From assembly GCF_000577275.2 (NCBI RefSeq), contig NZ_HG916852.1:2173001-2237000 (forward strand): a stretch of DNA of 64,000 bases. The letters are read 5' to 3'. Below, piece after piece: positions 46,840-57,247 of the stretch. The notes beneath the pieces are model-generated. The model saw only the letters and a program-made list of their open reading frames with translations. It made no database searches and was not told where the DNA came from. This stretch comes from Rhizobium favelukesii. Lineage in GTDB: Bacteria; Pseudomonadota; Alphaproteobacteria; Rhizobiales; Rhizobiaceae. Position 1 is the stretch's first letter, and each line of letters opens with the position of its first letter. The translations under genes and the position numbers were made by a program.

Positions 46840-49500
46840 ATGAGCGGTGTGAATGATATCCGGTCGACCTTCCTCGACTACTTCAAGAAGAACGGCCATG
46901 AAATCGTTCCGTCGAGCCCATTGGTGCCACGCAACGATCCGACGCTGATGTTCACCAATGCCGGCATGGTGCAGTTCAAGAACGTTTTCACCGGCCTGGA
47001 GCAGCGCCTGTACAAGACCGCCTCGACAGCCCAGAAGTGCGTCCGTGCCGGCGGCAAGCATAACGACCTCGATAATGTCGGCTATACCGCGCGCCATCAC
47101 ACCTTCTTCGAGATGCTCGGCAATTTCTCTTTTGGCGACTACTTCAAGGAGCGGGCGATCGAGCTCGCCTGGAACCTGATCACCAAGGAATTTGCGATCG
47201 ACGCCAAGCGGTTGTTGGTCACCGTCTACCATACGGACGACGAGGCCTTTAACCTCTGGAAGAAAATTGCGGGTCTGCCGGACGAGAAGATCATCCGCAT
47301 CCCGACCAGCGACAATTTCTGGGCGATGGGCGATACCGGCCCGTGCGGCCCTTGCTCGGAAATCTTCTATGACCACGGTGATCATATCTGGGGTGGCCCT
47401 CCCGGCTCGCCGGAAGAAGACGGCGACCGCTTCATCGAGATTTGGAACCTCGTCTTCATGCAGTACGAGCAGGTCATGAAGGATGAGCGCATCGACCTTC
47501 CGCGTCCGTCGATCGACACGGGAATGGGGCTGGAGCGCGTTGCCGCTGTTCTGCAGGGCAAGCATGACAACTACGACATCGACCTGTTCCGGGCTCTGAT
47601 TGAGGCTTCGGAAGAAGTGACAGGCGTAAGGGCAGAGGGCGAGCGGCGTGCAAGCCACCGCGTCATTGCCGACCACCTGCGTTCCTCAGCGTTCCTGATT
47701 GCCGATGGCGTGTTGCCCTCGAACGAAGGCCGCGGCTATGTGCTTCGTCGCATCATGCGCCGCGCTATGCGGCATGCCGAGCTGCTCGGCGCCCGGGAAC
47801 CGTTGATCTGGAAGCTGCTCCCGGCGCTCGTTCAGGAGATGGGGCGTGCATATCCGGAGCTGGTCCGTGCGGAATCGCTGATCTCCGAGACGCTCAAGCT
47901 TGAGGAAACCCGCTTCCGCAAGACGCTGGAGCGTGGCCTCTCGCTGCTGTCCGATGCCACGACGACGCTCGGCAAGGGTGACATGCTCGATGGCGAGACG
48001 GCGTTCAAGCTCTACGACACCTATGGCTTCCCGCTCGACCTGACGCAGGATGCGCTTCGCGCCCGCGAAATCGGTGTCGACATATCGGGCTTCACCGACG
48101 CGATGGAACGCCAGAAAGCCGAAGCACGCTCGCATTGGGCTGGCTCCGGCGACAAGGCTACCGAGACGATCTGGTTTGAACTCAAGGAAAAACACGGCGC
48201 GTCGGAGTTTCTCGGCTACGATACCGAGACCGCAGAAGGCGTTGTTCAGGCCCTTGTGAAGGACGGTGCGTCGGTCGCGTCTGCGTCGGCCGGGGACAAA
48301 GTTCAGATCGTCGTCAACCAAACGCCGTTCTACGGCGAGTCCGGCGGCCAGATGGGCGATACTGGCGTCATTACCTCTGATACGGCCAAGATCGAGATCA
48401 CGGATACACAAAAGAGGGGCGAGGGCCTCTTTGTCCACATCGGCTGCGTCGTCGAAGGTAGCGTGAAGGCAGGCGATGCGGTGGCGTTGACGGTCGACCA
48501 TTCGCGCCGCTCGCGCCTGCGCGCCAACCACTCCGCCACGCACTTGCTGCACGAGGCGCTGCGCGAAGTGCTCGGTACCCATGTCACCCAGAAAGGCTCA
48601 TTGGTCGCCCCCGAGCGCCTGCGCTTCGACGTTTCGCATCCGAAGCCGATGACCGCGGACGAGCTGAAGGTCGTCGAAGACATGGCGAACGAAATCGTGC
48701 TGCAGAATTCGCCGGTCACAACCCGCCTGATGAGCGTCGATGACGCGATTGCCGAGGGCGCCATGGCGCTGTTCGGCGAAAAATACGGCGACGAAGTTCG
48801 CGTCGTCGCCATGGGCCAGGGCGTGCGCGGCGGCAAGGCGGGCAAGCCTTATTCGATCGAGCTTTGCGGTGGCACGCATGTCGGCGCGACCGGTCAGATC
48901 GGCCTGATCCGCGTTCTGGGCGAAAGTGCGGTTGGCGCTGGCGTGCGCCGTATCGAGGCGGTCACCGGCGAGTCCGCGCGCGAATACCTGGCGGAACAGG
49001 ACGAGCGCGTCAAATCGCTTGCGACGTCGCTCAAGGTGCAGCCTGCCGATGTTCTTGCTCGTGTCGAGGTGCTGATGGATGAACGCCGCAAGCTGGAGCG
49101 CGAACTGGCCGAAGCCAAGCGCAAGCTTGCGATGGGCGGCGGGCAGGGCGGTTCTGCCGATGCGGTCCGTGATGTCGCCGGTGTGAAATTCCTCGGCAAG
49201 GCGATCTCGGGCGTGGATCCCAAAGATCTCAAGGGTCTCGCGGATGACGGCAAGGCGAGCCTCGGTTCCGGCGTCGTCGCGCTGATCGGCGTTGCCGAAG
49301 ACGGCAAAGCAAGCGCAGTCGTTGCAGTGACCCCGGACTTGACGGGCCGGTTCAGCGCCGTCGATCTCGTTCGCGTCGCGTCGGCTGCTCTTGGCGGCAA
49401 GGGCGGCGGCGGTCGTCCCGATATGGCGCAGGCGGGCGGCCCGGATGGGGCAAAGGCGGACGAGGCGATCGAGGCTGTGGCGGTCGCGCTGGCAAGCTGA
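46840..49500 (+). CDS. alaS: Alanyl-tRNA synthetase
   Basis: AlaS charges tRNA-Ala. The 886-residue protein follows the full order: class II catalytic domain with the motif 1 region, [32 protein letters not shown], the tRNA-recognition domain, an editing domain with [11 protein letters not shown] (H-x3-H) and [12 protein letters not shown] (C-x3-H), and a glycine-rich C-Ala domain ([15 protein letters not shown]). AAGGG precedes the ATG by seven bases. The length is normal. A terminator follows 30 bases after the stop. Confidence 0.97.
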   Translation: MSGVNDIRSTFLDYFKKNGHEIVPSSPLVPRNDPTLMFTNAGMVQFKNVFTGLEQRLYKTASTAQKCVRAGGKHNDLDNVGYTARHHTFFEMLGNFSFGDYFKERAIELAWNLITKEFAIDAKRLLVTVYHTDDEAFNLWKKIAGLPDEKIIRIPTSDNFWAMGDTGPCGPCSEIFYDHGDHIWGGPPGSPEEDGDRFIEIWNLVFMQYEQVMKDERIDLPRPSIDTGMGLERVAAVLQGKHDNYDIDLFRALIEASEEVTGVRAEGERRASHRVIADHLRSSAFLIADGVLPSNEGRGYVLRRIMRRAMRHAELLGAREPLIWKLLPALVQEMGRAYPELVRAESLISETLKLEETRFRKTLERGLSLLSDATTTLGKGDMLDGETAFKLYDTYGFPLDLTQDALRAREIGVDISGFTDAMERQKAEARSHWAGSGDKATETIWFELKEKHGASEFLGYDTETAEGVVQALVKDGASVASASAGDKVQIVVNQTPFYGESGGQMGDTGVITSDTAKIEITDTQKRGEGLFVHIGCVVEGSVKAGDAVALTVDHSRRSRLRANHSATHLLHEALREVLGTHVTQKGSLVAPERLRFDVSHPKPMTADELKVVEDMANEIVLQNSPVTTRLMSVDDAIAEGAMALFGEKYGDEVRVVAMGQGVRGGKAGKPYSIELCGGTHVGATGQIGLIRVLGESAVGAGVRRIEAVTGESAREYLAEQDERVKSLATSLKVQPADVLARVEVLMDERRKLERELAEAKRKLAMGGGQGGSADAVRDVAGVKFLGKAISGVDPKDLKGLADDGKASLGSGVVALIGVAEDGKASAVVAVTPDLTGRFSAVDLVRVASAALGGKGGGGRPDMAQAGGPDGAKADEAIEAVAVALAS

Positions 49501-49530
49501 GCGAACTGACGTTCGCACGAAACTCTTTGG

Positions 49531-49555
49531 AAGGCGGGGCAGGTCCCCGCCTTTT
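49531..49555 (+). terminator. Rho-independent terminator of alaS
   Basis: AAGGCGGGG (49531-49539) pairs with the CCCCGCCTT at 49545-49553 over a five-base loop and is followed by TTTT. The AraC/GyrI remnant starts directly behind it. Confidence 0.85.
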
Positions 49556-49571
49556 CATTGGCGGAACTAAG

Positions 49572-50168
49572 CGATCGGGCTATCCCAACCTCCAGTCCTT
49601 CAACCGTATCTTCAAATCGGTCTACGGCATGCCGCCGGCGCAATACCGGAAAGAGGGAAGCCACAAAGCCTTTGATCCCTTACCCAACGGAAAGACTGCA
49701 GCGATGTTTGACATTACCTCACGGAAGATTGAACCAATTCAATTGCTTGGCGTGCCGCATGTCGGCTCGTACATGCAGATCAGCCAGGCGTTCGAGACCT
49801 TGTTCGGCACGCTCTATGCGCGTGGGCTTGCCAAGCCTACGATGCGCATGATTGGTGTCTATCTCGACGATCCCGACATTGTGCCGGCCGAAAAGCTGCG
49901 GTCGGTCGCATGTGTGACCACCGACGGCGAGATTTCCCCCGCGGCGCCGTTCGAACGCCGCGTGCTGGACGGCGGGGAGTATGCGGTGCAGCGCCACAAA
50001 GGCCCCTATGCTGACATGCATAAGGCTTACCAGTGGCTCTATGCGGAATGGTTGCCCGCTTCAGGCCGGCAGCTTCGCGACAGTGTGATGTTCGAGGAGT
50101 ATCTCAACAACCCACGCGATGTGCCGCCGACCGAGCTTTTGACTGACATCCACTTGCCGATTGCCTGA
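49572..50168 (+). pseudogene. 5'-truncated AraC-family regulator retaining GyrI-like domain
   Basis: The open frame begins inside the alaS terminator. Its first recognisable part, SGYPNLQSFNRIFKSVYGMP, is only the last helix-turn-helix of an AraC DNA-binding domain; the first half and any start site are missing. It continues in frame into a complete GyrI-like small-molecule-binding domain from about 49704 (MFDITSRKIEPIQLLG through to LLTDIHLPIA). AraC-GyrI regulators are about 290 residues, so about 90 residues are lost. Translation from ATG 49704 or 49629 could still yield a GyrI-only protein of about 154 residues, so it may not be dead. No frameshift lies inside. Confidence 0.72.
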
Positions 50169-50179
50169 GCCTCTGGCCG

Positions 50180-50800
50180 CTACTGGGCGATCTTCATGGC
50201 CTCGTCATCGATTGCGACGGCGCGCTTATGGGCCGGGCGATCGGTGACTCGGCCGAGATAATCGACAAAGGCCTGCCGCTTCTCGATGGTGCCGAAGCCC
50301 AGGCCCCAGCCAATATGCGAGCCGACGTAGACGTCGGCCGCCGTGAAGCGATCTCCGGCAACGTAGGGCGTGGTACTGACGGCGTGCTCCAGCGTGTTCA
50401 TCACATCGGCGAATCTGCCATATCCCGCCATCCGGGCTTTGTCGGGAGGCGTTTCAAAGCCCAATGCCTTGTTGGTGGCTGCGGCTTCGAGCGGTCCGGC
50501 GGTAAAGAACATCCAGCGATAGTAGCTGCCGCGTTCATCCGGCGTTGGCGCAAGGTCTGCCTCGGGGAAGGCGTCAGCGAGGTAAGCGCAGATTGCGGCG
50601 CACTCGGTGACGACCGTCTTGCCATGCCGGACCGCGGGAACCTTGCCCATCGGGTTGACGGCAAGGTACTCCGGCGACTTCATGGTTCCGCCAAAGGTCA
50701 TGATCTCTGTTTTGTACGGTACGCCTGTCTCCTCCAGCATCCAGCGGGCGATGCGACCACGCGACATGGGGTTGGTATAGAATATTAGTTCGTCTGCCAT
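50180..50800 (-). CDS. Glutathione S-transferase family protein
   Basis: The 206-residue protein has the thioredoxin-like N-terminal domain (LIFYTNPMSRGRIARWMLEE; likely catalytic Ser in NPMSRGR), NPMGKVPAV with the cis-proline, the glutathione-contacting TECAAICAYLAD, and a helical C-terminal domain with FTAADVYVGSHIGWG. ATG at 50800 follows a strong GGAGGAG. Substrate is unknown. It stands on the minus strand among unrelated genes. Confidence 0.9.
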   Translation of the reverse strand: MADELIFYTNPMSRGRIARWMLEETGVPYKTEIMTFGGTMKSPEYLAVNPMGKVPAVRHGKTVVTECAAICAYLADAFPEADLAPTPDERGSYYRWMFFTAGPLEAAATNKALGFETPPDKARMAGYGRFADVMNTLEHAVSTTPYVAGDRFTAADVYVGSHIGWGLGFGTIEKRQAFVDYLGRVTDRPAHKRAVAIDDEAMKIAQ

Positions 50801-50907
50801 GCACTCCTCCTCATTTTCTGTTTGCGTTCCTGGATCCGAACATAGTGTATCAAGCCCGGCCACCAGGGAGATAGGACAGAGAGGTCCAGCGCAAAGTCCG
50901 CAACTAT

Positions 50908-51354
50908 TTAGAGCGCCTTGCGATATTGGATGAAGCCAGATCGCTCGGCGATCCTGTCGTAGAGTTTTCGCGCCGTTGCGTTTGTTTCGTGCGTCATCCA
51001 GTAGAGTCGACCGGCACCATGTTCACGGGCGAGATCGGCGACGGCGTCGATGAGAGACGCGCCGGTGCCGAGACCGCGCTGCGTGTCGTCGACATAGAGA
51101 TCCTGCAGATAGCAGGTCCTCTTTGGCAACCAAGTCGAGCGATGGAAGATGGCGTGGACGATGCCGACGAGGCGGCCGCTATCGTCGAACGCGCCGAGCG
51201 CGTGCATGTCCTCGGCGGGATCCTGAAAGCGACCCCAGGTCAGATCCGTCGTCTCCGGCGCAATGACGACCTCGTAGAAGCGCTGATAGCCGGCCCAAAG
51301 CGGCTCCCAGGCGGCGCGGTCGGATGGTTGTAGCGGACGGATCGTTGTGGTCAT
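50908..51354 (-). CDS. GNAT-family N-acetyltransferase
   Basis: The 148-residue protein has the GNAT fold: TIRPLQPSDRAAWEPLWAGY at the N-terminus, CYLQDLYVDDTQRGLGTGAS with the acetyl-CoA loop (Q/R-x-x-G-x-G/A seen as QRGLGTG), and THETNATARKLYDRI near the end. The acceptor is unknown. AAGGGGA lies upstream of the ATG. A separate icd terminator lies just upstream of this gene on the same strand. Confidence 0.9.
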   Translation of the reverse strand: MTTTIRPLQPSDRAAWEPLWAGYQRFYEVVIAPETTDLTWGRFQDPAEDMHALGAFDDSGRLVGIVHAIFHRSTWLPKRTCYLQDLYVDDTQRGLGTGASLIDAVADLAREHGAGRLYWMTHETNATARKLYDRIAERSGFIQYRKAL

Positions 51355-51386
51355 TGTTCATGTTCCCCTTTGACGTCGCTGAAACG

Positions 51387-51410
51387 AAAACGGCGGGGAA
51401 ATCCCCGCCG
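51387..51410 (-). terminator. Rho-independent terminator of icd
   Basis: On the minus strand CGGCGGGG (51403-51410) and CCCCGCCG (51391-51398) form the stem with a four-base loop, followed by TTTT (51387-51390). Confidence 0.85.
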
Positions 51411-51434
51411 CACCGTTCGCATATCGCTGATGGC

Positions 51435-52646
51435 TTATGCCATGGCCTTCTGCAGGTTCTCGTCGATCTTATCTAGGAAGGCAGTGGTCGACAGCCAAGG
51501 CTGATCGGGGCCGATGAGCAGCGCCAGATCCTTGGTCATGAAGCCGGCTTCGACAGTGTCGACGCAGACCTTTTCGAGCGTGGCCGCGAACTTTGCGAGT
51601 TCGCCATGGTCGTCGAGCTTGGCGCGGTGCGCGAGGCCGCGGGTCCAGGCGAAGATCGAGGCGATCGAGTTCGTCGAGGTTTCCTGGCCCTTCTGGTGCT
51701 GGCGGTAGTGGCGGGTAACCGTGCCGTGTGCGGCTTCGGCTTCGACGGTCTTGCCATCCGGGGTGAGCAGAACCGAGGTCATCAGGCCGAGCGAGCCGAA
51801 GCCCTGTGCGACCGTGTCGGACTGGACGTCGCCGTCATAGTTCTTGCACGCCCAGACGTAGCCGCCGGACCACTTCAGAGCGGATGCGACCATGTCGTCG
51901 ATCAGCCGGTGTTCGTAGGTGATGCCGACTTCCTTGAACTGATCCTTGAATTCGGTCTGGTAGACTTCTTCGAAGATGTCCTTGAAGCGACCGTCGTATG
52001 CCTTGAGGATCGTGTTCTTGGTCGACAGGTAGACCGGCCACTTGCGCATCAGGCCGTACATCATCGAGGCGCGGGCGAACTCGCGGATCGACTCGTCGAG
52101 GTTGTACATGGCCATGGCAACACCGGCGCCCGGGGCGTCGAAGACTTCCTTTTCGATGACCTGGCCGTCTTCACCGACGAACTTGATGGTCAGCTTGCCC
52201 TTGCCGGGGAATTTGAAGTCGGTGGCTCGGTACTGGTCGCCGAAAGCGTGACGGCCGACGACGATCGGCTTGGTCCAGCCCGGAACGAGGCGCGGAACGT
52301 TCTGGCAGATGATCGGCTCGCGGAAGATCACGCCGCCGAGGATGTTGCGGATCGTGCCGTTCGGGCTCTTCCACATCTGCTTGAGGTTGAATTCCTTGAC
52401 GCGGTCTTCGTCGGGCGTGATCGTCGCGCACTTGATGCCGACGCCGTGCTTCTTGATGGCGTTGGCGGCGTCGATCGTGACCTGGTCGTTGGTGGCGTCG
52501 CGGTTTTCGACGGAGAGGTCGAAGTAGTCGATGTCGAGGTCAAGATACGGATGGATCAGCTTATCCTTGATGAGCTGCCAAATGATGCGAGTCATTTCAT
52601 CGCCGTCGAGATCGGCGACGGGATTGGCGACCTTGATCTTCTTCAT
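51435..52646 (-). CDS. icd: NADP-dependent isocitrate dehydrogenase (homodimeric type)
   Basis: The enzyme makes 2-oxoglutarate, CO2 and NADPH in the TCA cycle. The 403-residue protein begins [18 protein letters not shown], typical of the eukaryote-like subfamily II IDH, with [12 protein letters not shown] for substrate binding, [20 protein letters not shown], and [20 protein letters not shown] for NADP. GAGG lies before the ATG. It is monocistronic and ends at a hairpin terminator. Confidence 0.97.
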   Translation of the reverse strand: MKKIKVANPVADLDGDEMTRIIWQLIKDKLIHPYLDLDIDYFDLSVENRDATNDQVTIDAANAIKKHGVGIKCATITPDEDRVKEFNLKQMWKSPNGTIRNILGGVIFREPIICQNVPRLVPGWTKPIVVGRHAFGDQYRATDFKFPGKGKLTIKFVGEDGQVIEKEVFDAPGAGVAMAMYNLDESIREFARASMMYGLMRKWPVYLSTKNTILKAYDGRFKDIFEEVYQTEFKDQFKEVGITYEHRLIDDMVASALKWSGGYVWACKNYDGDVQSDTVAQGFGSLGLMTSVLLTPDGKTVEAEAAHGTVTRHYRQHQKGQETSTNSIASIFAWTRGLAHRAKLDDHGELAKFAATLEKVCVDTVEAGFMTKDLALLIGPDQPWLSTTAFLDKIDENLQKAMA

Positions 52647-52832
52647 GTATCTGCCTCGTTAAGCTTAGAAGGGACGGGCGTCCCGGGTGGGTGATATCAA
52701 ATCCGGAGCGCTATAGCATTGTGCGCCGGGAGTGCAAAGCCGGAAGCGGGAGGCGGCGGCGTTTTTGCGGCCATTGCCAAGCCGTGGAAAATGGCTAGTC
52801 TCCGCCGCGAAACCATTGCCCGGATATTCGTC

Positions 52833-53363
52833 ATGAAGAAGATTTCTCTTGCCCTAGCGGTCCTTCTCGGCTCGACCGCACTGATCCTTGCCGCCGATGT
52901 TACGGCACCGGTCAAGGAGATCATGGATGCAACGATCAAGAACTGGTCGGGTGCGGACAGCGACTGGATCGACATCTTCGATGCAAGCAAGCTTTCGAGG
53001 CTGTATAGCAAGGACTTCGTGACCAAATACCAGGCGGCGATCCAGAACCCGGCTGCCGACGAAGACGGGGTTTCGCCTTTCGACTACGACGTGATCGTCA
53101 ATGGCGAGGATGCATGCCCTCTCGAGGATTTGACTTATACGCCGAAGCCTGGCGCTGACGGAGCGACGGAAGTGATTGTCACTTTCAAGAAGGCGACATG
53201 CATGGATGACGGATCGGACAAGCAGGCCGTGACCACCGTTCGGTTCGAGATGCTCGACGAGGTCGGCAAGCCTGTGATCGATGACATCGTCACCGAGGGT
53301 GATCCTGGGCAACCACCGAATTCGCTCAAGAACACCATGGTGCAGATCGCCAAGGGCCAGTGA
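52833..53363 (+). CDS. Secreted hypothetical protein, possibly DUF3828-like
   Basis: The 176-residue product has a clean signal peptide (MKKISLALAVLLGSTALILA, cut before AD). The mature part contains LYSKDFVTKYQAA, FDYDVIVNGEDACPLED and TEVIVTFKKATCMDDG with two cysteines; the alternation with FD and D-rich spots recalls DUF3828, but I am not sure. ATG at 52833 is chosen for the signal peptide; longer starts at 52719 and 52791 would bury it. There is no clear operon partner. Confidence 0.75.
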   Translation: MKKISLALAVLLGSTALILAADVTAPVKEIMDATIKNWSGADSDWIDIFDASKLSRLYSKDFVTKYQAAIQNPAADEDGVSPFDYDVIVNGEDACPLEDLTYTPKPGADGATEVIVTFKKATCMDDGSDKQAVTTVRFEMLDEVGKPVIDDIVTEGDPGQPPNSLKNTMVQIAKGQ

Positions 53364-53512
53364 TGGCTCGGATAACTCGGGGCCGTATTTTTCCGAGATG
53401 GTCGGTGCGCTCGGTTCTCACCGTCGAGTAGCGGTTGTGTGGAGGGACGGCGAAGCCGTCCGTTGGTACTTGTCGAAAACGCCCTCTATCATTGGCTGTC
53501 TGAGGGGCGCGA

Positions 53513-55494
53513 ATGAGGGGCCAGAGCAGCTTGCTTTCCGGTTTTGACTTTCGTGACTGGTTGCTCGCCCACGACCCGGCGCTGTCGCGTCTGCGAGTGG
53601 CGTCGCGTGTAACGCTGACGATAGCGCTTTCATTTGGGGCGCTGCTTGCAATCCACCATCTGCTGTTTCCGCTGCCGACGGCTGCCTACGGTCTCGGCAT
53701 TGTCTTGTCGATCGAAGGCGCCGTCGCGGTAAAAGACAAGGGTAGCGCGTCGCAGCTTGTGACGCGTCTATTTGGTTGCGCGGCGAGTGTCTGCGTTGTT
53801 GGCCTTGCCGCAGCGCTGGAAGCAAATCGCTCTGTCTCAGACGCAGCCTTCCTGCTCATCATCTTTCTTGCCGCGGCCGGACGGGTGTTCGGCCCGCGGG
53901 GGCATGCGATCGGCATGTTCGCCTTCACATCCTATTTCATGGGTGCTTACTTCCGCCCGTCCATTGCAGAGCTTCCGCTGATTGCGATCGGACCGGTCGC
54001 TCCGGCGCTGATCGGGCATGTTGTGCGTTCTCTCGTGCTTCCCGATGATTGGCGTCGGGATCTCTTGCGTTCGCTGGAAAGCGTGCGCGGCCGCATCAAC
54101 CAAATTTTATTCAAGATCGCGGCGCTCGCGTCCGTGGGGCGAATGACGGACAAAGATGCGCAGGAACTGCGCCAGCTGGAGGAGCGCCTGAAGGAAGTCG
54201 TGCTCATGGCGGAGGGCTTCCGCGACCACCGACGGGAGTGTTCGATGCCGGCACGGAGCCCGCCGCCGAGTTGGCTATCCGCCTGTTCGACGCTCACCTT
54301 GCCGCCGAGAGCGCGATTGTACTCAGTTCGCAAAGCGTGCCGCCGTTTGCTCTCGTTCACGCCATCATCGAGGGAGATCCCATCCCCAGGACGCCGGTGA
54401 CGCCCGATGAATTGCAAGCTGAGACGAGCCAGGCATTGATCCGCCTCGGTGAGGCGCGCGCGCTGCTCGCGCGGACGATCGAAACGGGCTACGCGACCGG
54501 ATTTGTCGAGGTCGCTGCCGTGACAGAAACGGTTGGCGCCCCTGCCAAGATCGACTTTTCGCTCGCCAATCCCCTGATCCGTTCGGCGCTGCAGGTAACG
54601 CTAGCATCCGCGATCGCGATGACGTTCGGCTTGATGCTATCGCGCGAGCGCTGGTTTTGGGCCGTGCTCGCTTCCTTCCTGGTGTTCACCAACACGAACT
54701 CCCGTGGCGACACCGCGACGAAGGCCCTGCAGCGTTCCCTTGGGACGCTCTTTGGGATTGCGATGGGGCTGGTCTTGACGACGTTTCTCACGCCGCATGT
54801 GGTAGCTGCGCTGGCGGTCACGACGGTTGCCATTTTCCTCGCGTTCTATTTCCTGCAGACGTCCTACGCGACGATGACCTTCTTCGTCTCAATCGCGCTC
54901 TGCCTGGTCTACGGGATGATCGGGACGCTGACGGTCGACCTGCTCATGCTGCGTATCGAAGAAACGATGCTTGGGGCGGCGGCGGGCACGTTCGTTGCCT
55001 TCGTCGTCTTTCCGGCGCGAACGCGGGTGGCGCTCGATGTCGCGCTAGGCAAATGGTTTGCCGCGCTGCAGGAGCTGCTTTCGGCCGCGGCTGCGAGGGA
55101 AGCGACAGATTTGCTGATCGCTCTTTCGCAAAAGCTAGACGCTGCCTACCGCGATCTAACGGCTGCAGCACGTCCTCTCGGTTCGACCTGGTCAGTTGTC
55201 ACCAGACCGGGACACACCAGGCAGACGCTGGCAATCTTTCTCGCGGCGACCTATTGGGCGCGGATCATGGCCAAAGACTACGGTGGCCCTGCGTGCGATG
55301 CTGAGAGCATTAAGCTGATTGACGCAGAGCTCCAACGCGTGACGCTTCTGGCAGGGCGTCAGTCGGAGTGTTTTTTCGTCGACCGAAAGACTAGCGGTGC
55401 GCCCGGACGGCACTTGGCGCTGTCACATGCCGGCGCGCGCCTGGGCGTGGAAATGATTACTTCGACGTTGGACAGGCTCTACCCGAACGCTTGA
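53513..55494 (+). pseudogene. FUSC-family (YccS-like) exporter gene with a frameshift
   Basis: Two frames together encode a protein of about 660 residues typical of FUSC proteins, which are inner-membrane exporters of aromatic acids or related compounds. The first frame (from ATG 53513, with GAGGGG upstream) has several helices and ends its real sequence at VVLMAEGF. The second frame then continues at VFDAGTEPAAELAIRLFDAH and keeps six more helices through FFVSIALCLVYGMIGTL to the end at 55494. The shift lies at about 54215-54238, where one base is probably missing. Otherwise there is no stop, so this is either a recent loss or a sequencing error. Confidence 0.82.
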
Positions 55495-55551
55495 CCCTTG
55501 CCGTTTTGGCCCGGCTTGGCTATTCCGCCCGTAACAAAAGGATCCAGCGTC

Positions 55552-56382
55552 ATGGCAGGCACGAACAGCGAGCGGCAACTTCTCACAGAAGGTCCGGTTA
55601 TCATTCTCGTCGAACCCCAGATGGGAGAGAACATCGGAATGGTTGCGCGCGCCATGGCGAACTTCGGCCTAGCGGAACTCAGGCTCGTCAACCCGCGCGA
55701 CGGCTGGCCGAACGACAAGGCTCAGGCTGCCGCCTCGAAAGCAGATCATGTGATCGAAGGCACGAAGGTCTTCGAGACGCTGGAACAGGCGATCGCCGAC
55801 TTGAACTTCGTCTATGCGACGACGGCGCGCGAGCGGGACGGTTTCAAACCAGTGCGTTCGCCTGTCGTGGCGGCAGAGACGCTACGGGCGAAATTCCGCG
55901 CAGGCGAGGGCACCGGAATCCTGTTCGGCCGCGAGCGGTGGGGTTTGACCAATGAGGAAGTCGCGCTCGCCGATGAGATCGTCACTTTCCCGGTCAATCC
56001 CGCTTTCGCGTCGCTGAATATCGCGCAAGCCGTGTTGCTGATGTCCTATGAGTGGATGAAGTCGGGCATGGAAGATATCGGAACCGTTCCTTTCCAGGCG
56101 ATGTCGCAGACGCAATCGACCAAGGAACAATTGTTCGGTCTTTACGACCAGTTGGAAGAGGCACTGGAGGCCCGCAATTATTTCCACCCTGCCGGGAAAA
56201 AGCCCAAAATGGTGGACAATCTGCGCGCAGTCCTGTCCCGCCGCGCCTTCACGGAGCAAGAAATCAGCGTGTTGCGCGGCGTGATCTCCTCCCTCGACCG
56301 CTTCTCGCGGAAGTATCCGCGCGGCAGCCGACCACCTGCAGATGCCAAGGAACAGCCGAACGATGACCCCAGCGGCGAATGA
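55552..56382 (+). CDS. trmJ: tRNA/rRNA 2'-O-methyltransferase (TrmJ-like)
   Basis: TrmJ methylates position 32 of tRNA. The 276-residue protein belongs to the SPOUT/TrmH family: [20 protein letters not shown] (motif 1), [15 protein letters not shown] (motif 2) and [15 protein letters not shown] (motif 3), with a C-terminal helical extension. AAGGA lies nine bases before ATG 55552; the frame is open upstream to 55498 but without a ribosome site. Its 3' end overlaps murI by 20 bases. Confidence 0.9.
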   Translation: MAGTNSERQLLTEGPVIILVEPQMGENIGMVARAMANFGLAELRLVNPRDGWPNDKAQAAASKADHVIEGTKVFETLEQAIADLNFVYATTARERDGFKPVRSPVVAAETLRAKFRAGEGTGILFGRERWGLTNEEVALADEIVTFPVNPAFASLNIAQAVLLMSYEWMKSGMEDIGTVPFQAMSQTQSTKEQLFGLYDQLEEALEARNYFHPAGKKPKMVDNLRAVLSRRAFTEQEISVLRGVISSLDRFSRKYPRGSRPPADAKEQPNDDPSGE

Positions 56383-57163
56383 GCTGAAACCGGTTCTGGT
56401 CTTCGATTCCGGCATCGGGGGGCTGACCGTGCTGCGTGAGGCGCGCGTGCTGATGCCAGAGCGCGGTTTTATCTACATCGCCGACGATGCCGGCTTTCCC
56501 TATGGCGGCTGGGAAGAGCAGGCGCTGAAGGAACGGATCATCAGCCTTTTCGCCAGGCTGCTTGCCGAGCATGACCCAGAGGTCTGCATCATCGCCTGCA
56601 ACACGGCGTTCACGCTGGTTGGCGCCGATCTGCGCGCGGCCTATCCTGAGATGACCTTTGTCGGTACGGTACCGGCGATCAAGCCGGCGGCAGAGCGGAC
56701 GCGCTCAGGGCTCGTCTCGGTGCTGGCGACGCCAGGGACGGTCAAGCGCGCCTATACGCGCGATCTGATTCAGTCGTTCGCGCAGCAATGCCATGTACGC
56801 CTCGTTGGCTCCGAAAACCTGGCGCGAATGGCGGAGGCTTATATCCGCGGCGATACCGTATCCGACGAGGTCGTGCTGTCCGAGATCGACCAGTGTTTCG
56901 TGGAGAAGGACGGTCGCAAGACCGACATCGTGGTGCTTGCCTGCACGCACTATCCCTTCATGGCCAACGTCTTCCGGCGGCTCGCACCCTGGCCGGTCGA
57001 TTGGCTGGACCCGGCGGAGGCGATTGCGCGGCGCGCCCGCAGCCTGGTACCGAAGGTCGCCGATGCTGTGCACTCCGACAATTTCGACTTTGCAGTATTC
57101 ACTTCGGGCAATCCCGATTTTGCGACGCGGCGGCTGATGCAGGGGTTTGGGCTCAGGGCTTGA
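56363..57163 (+). CDS. murI: Glutamate racemase
   Basis: MurI supplies D-glutamate for peptidoglycan. The 266-residue protein has [33 protein letters not shown] with the first catalytic cysteine and [10 protein letters not shown] with the second. ATG at 56363 is used; an in-frame ATG at 56342 is possible. The gene overlaps trmJ, so translational coupling is likely. The broken DgcA-like racemase elsewhere in the window acts on a different substrate and is not a substitute. Confidence 0.94.
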   Translation: MTPAANELKPVLVFDSGIGGLTVLREARVLMPERGFIYIADDAGFPYGGWEEQALKERIISLFARLLAEHDPEVCIIACNTAFTLVGADLRAAYPEMTFVGTVPAIKPAAERTRSGLVSVLATPGTVKRAYTRDLIQSFAQQCHVRLVGSENLARMAEAYIRGDTVSDEVVLSEIDQCFVEKDGRKTDIVVLACTHYPFMANVFRRLAPWPVDWLDPAEAIARRARSLVPKVADAVHSDNFDFAVFTSGNPDFATRRLMQGFGLRA

Positions 57164-57247
57164 CGTTCGGCGCTAGCGCCAACACCAATCTGGTCTTGAT
57201 GCAATAAGGGCTATCGCAAAGCTAAGCGACTGCGCACACTGGGGGTT

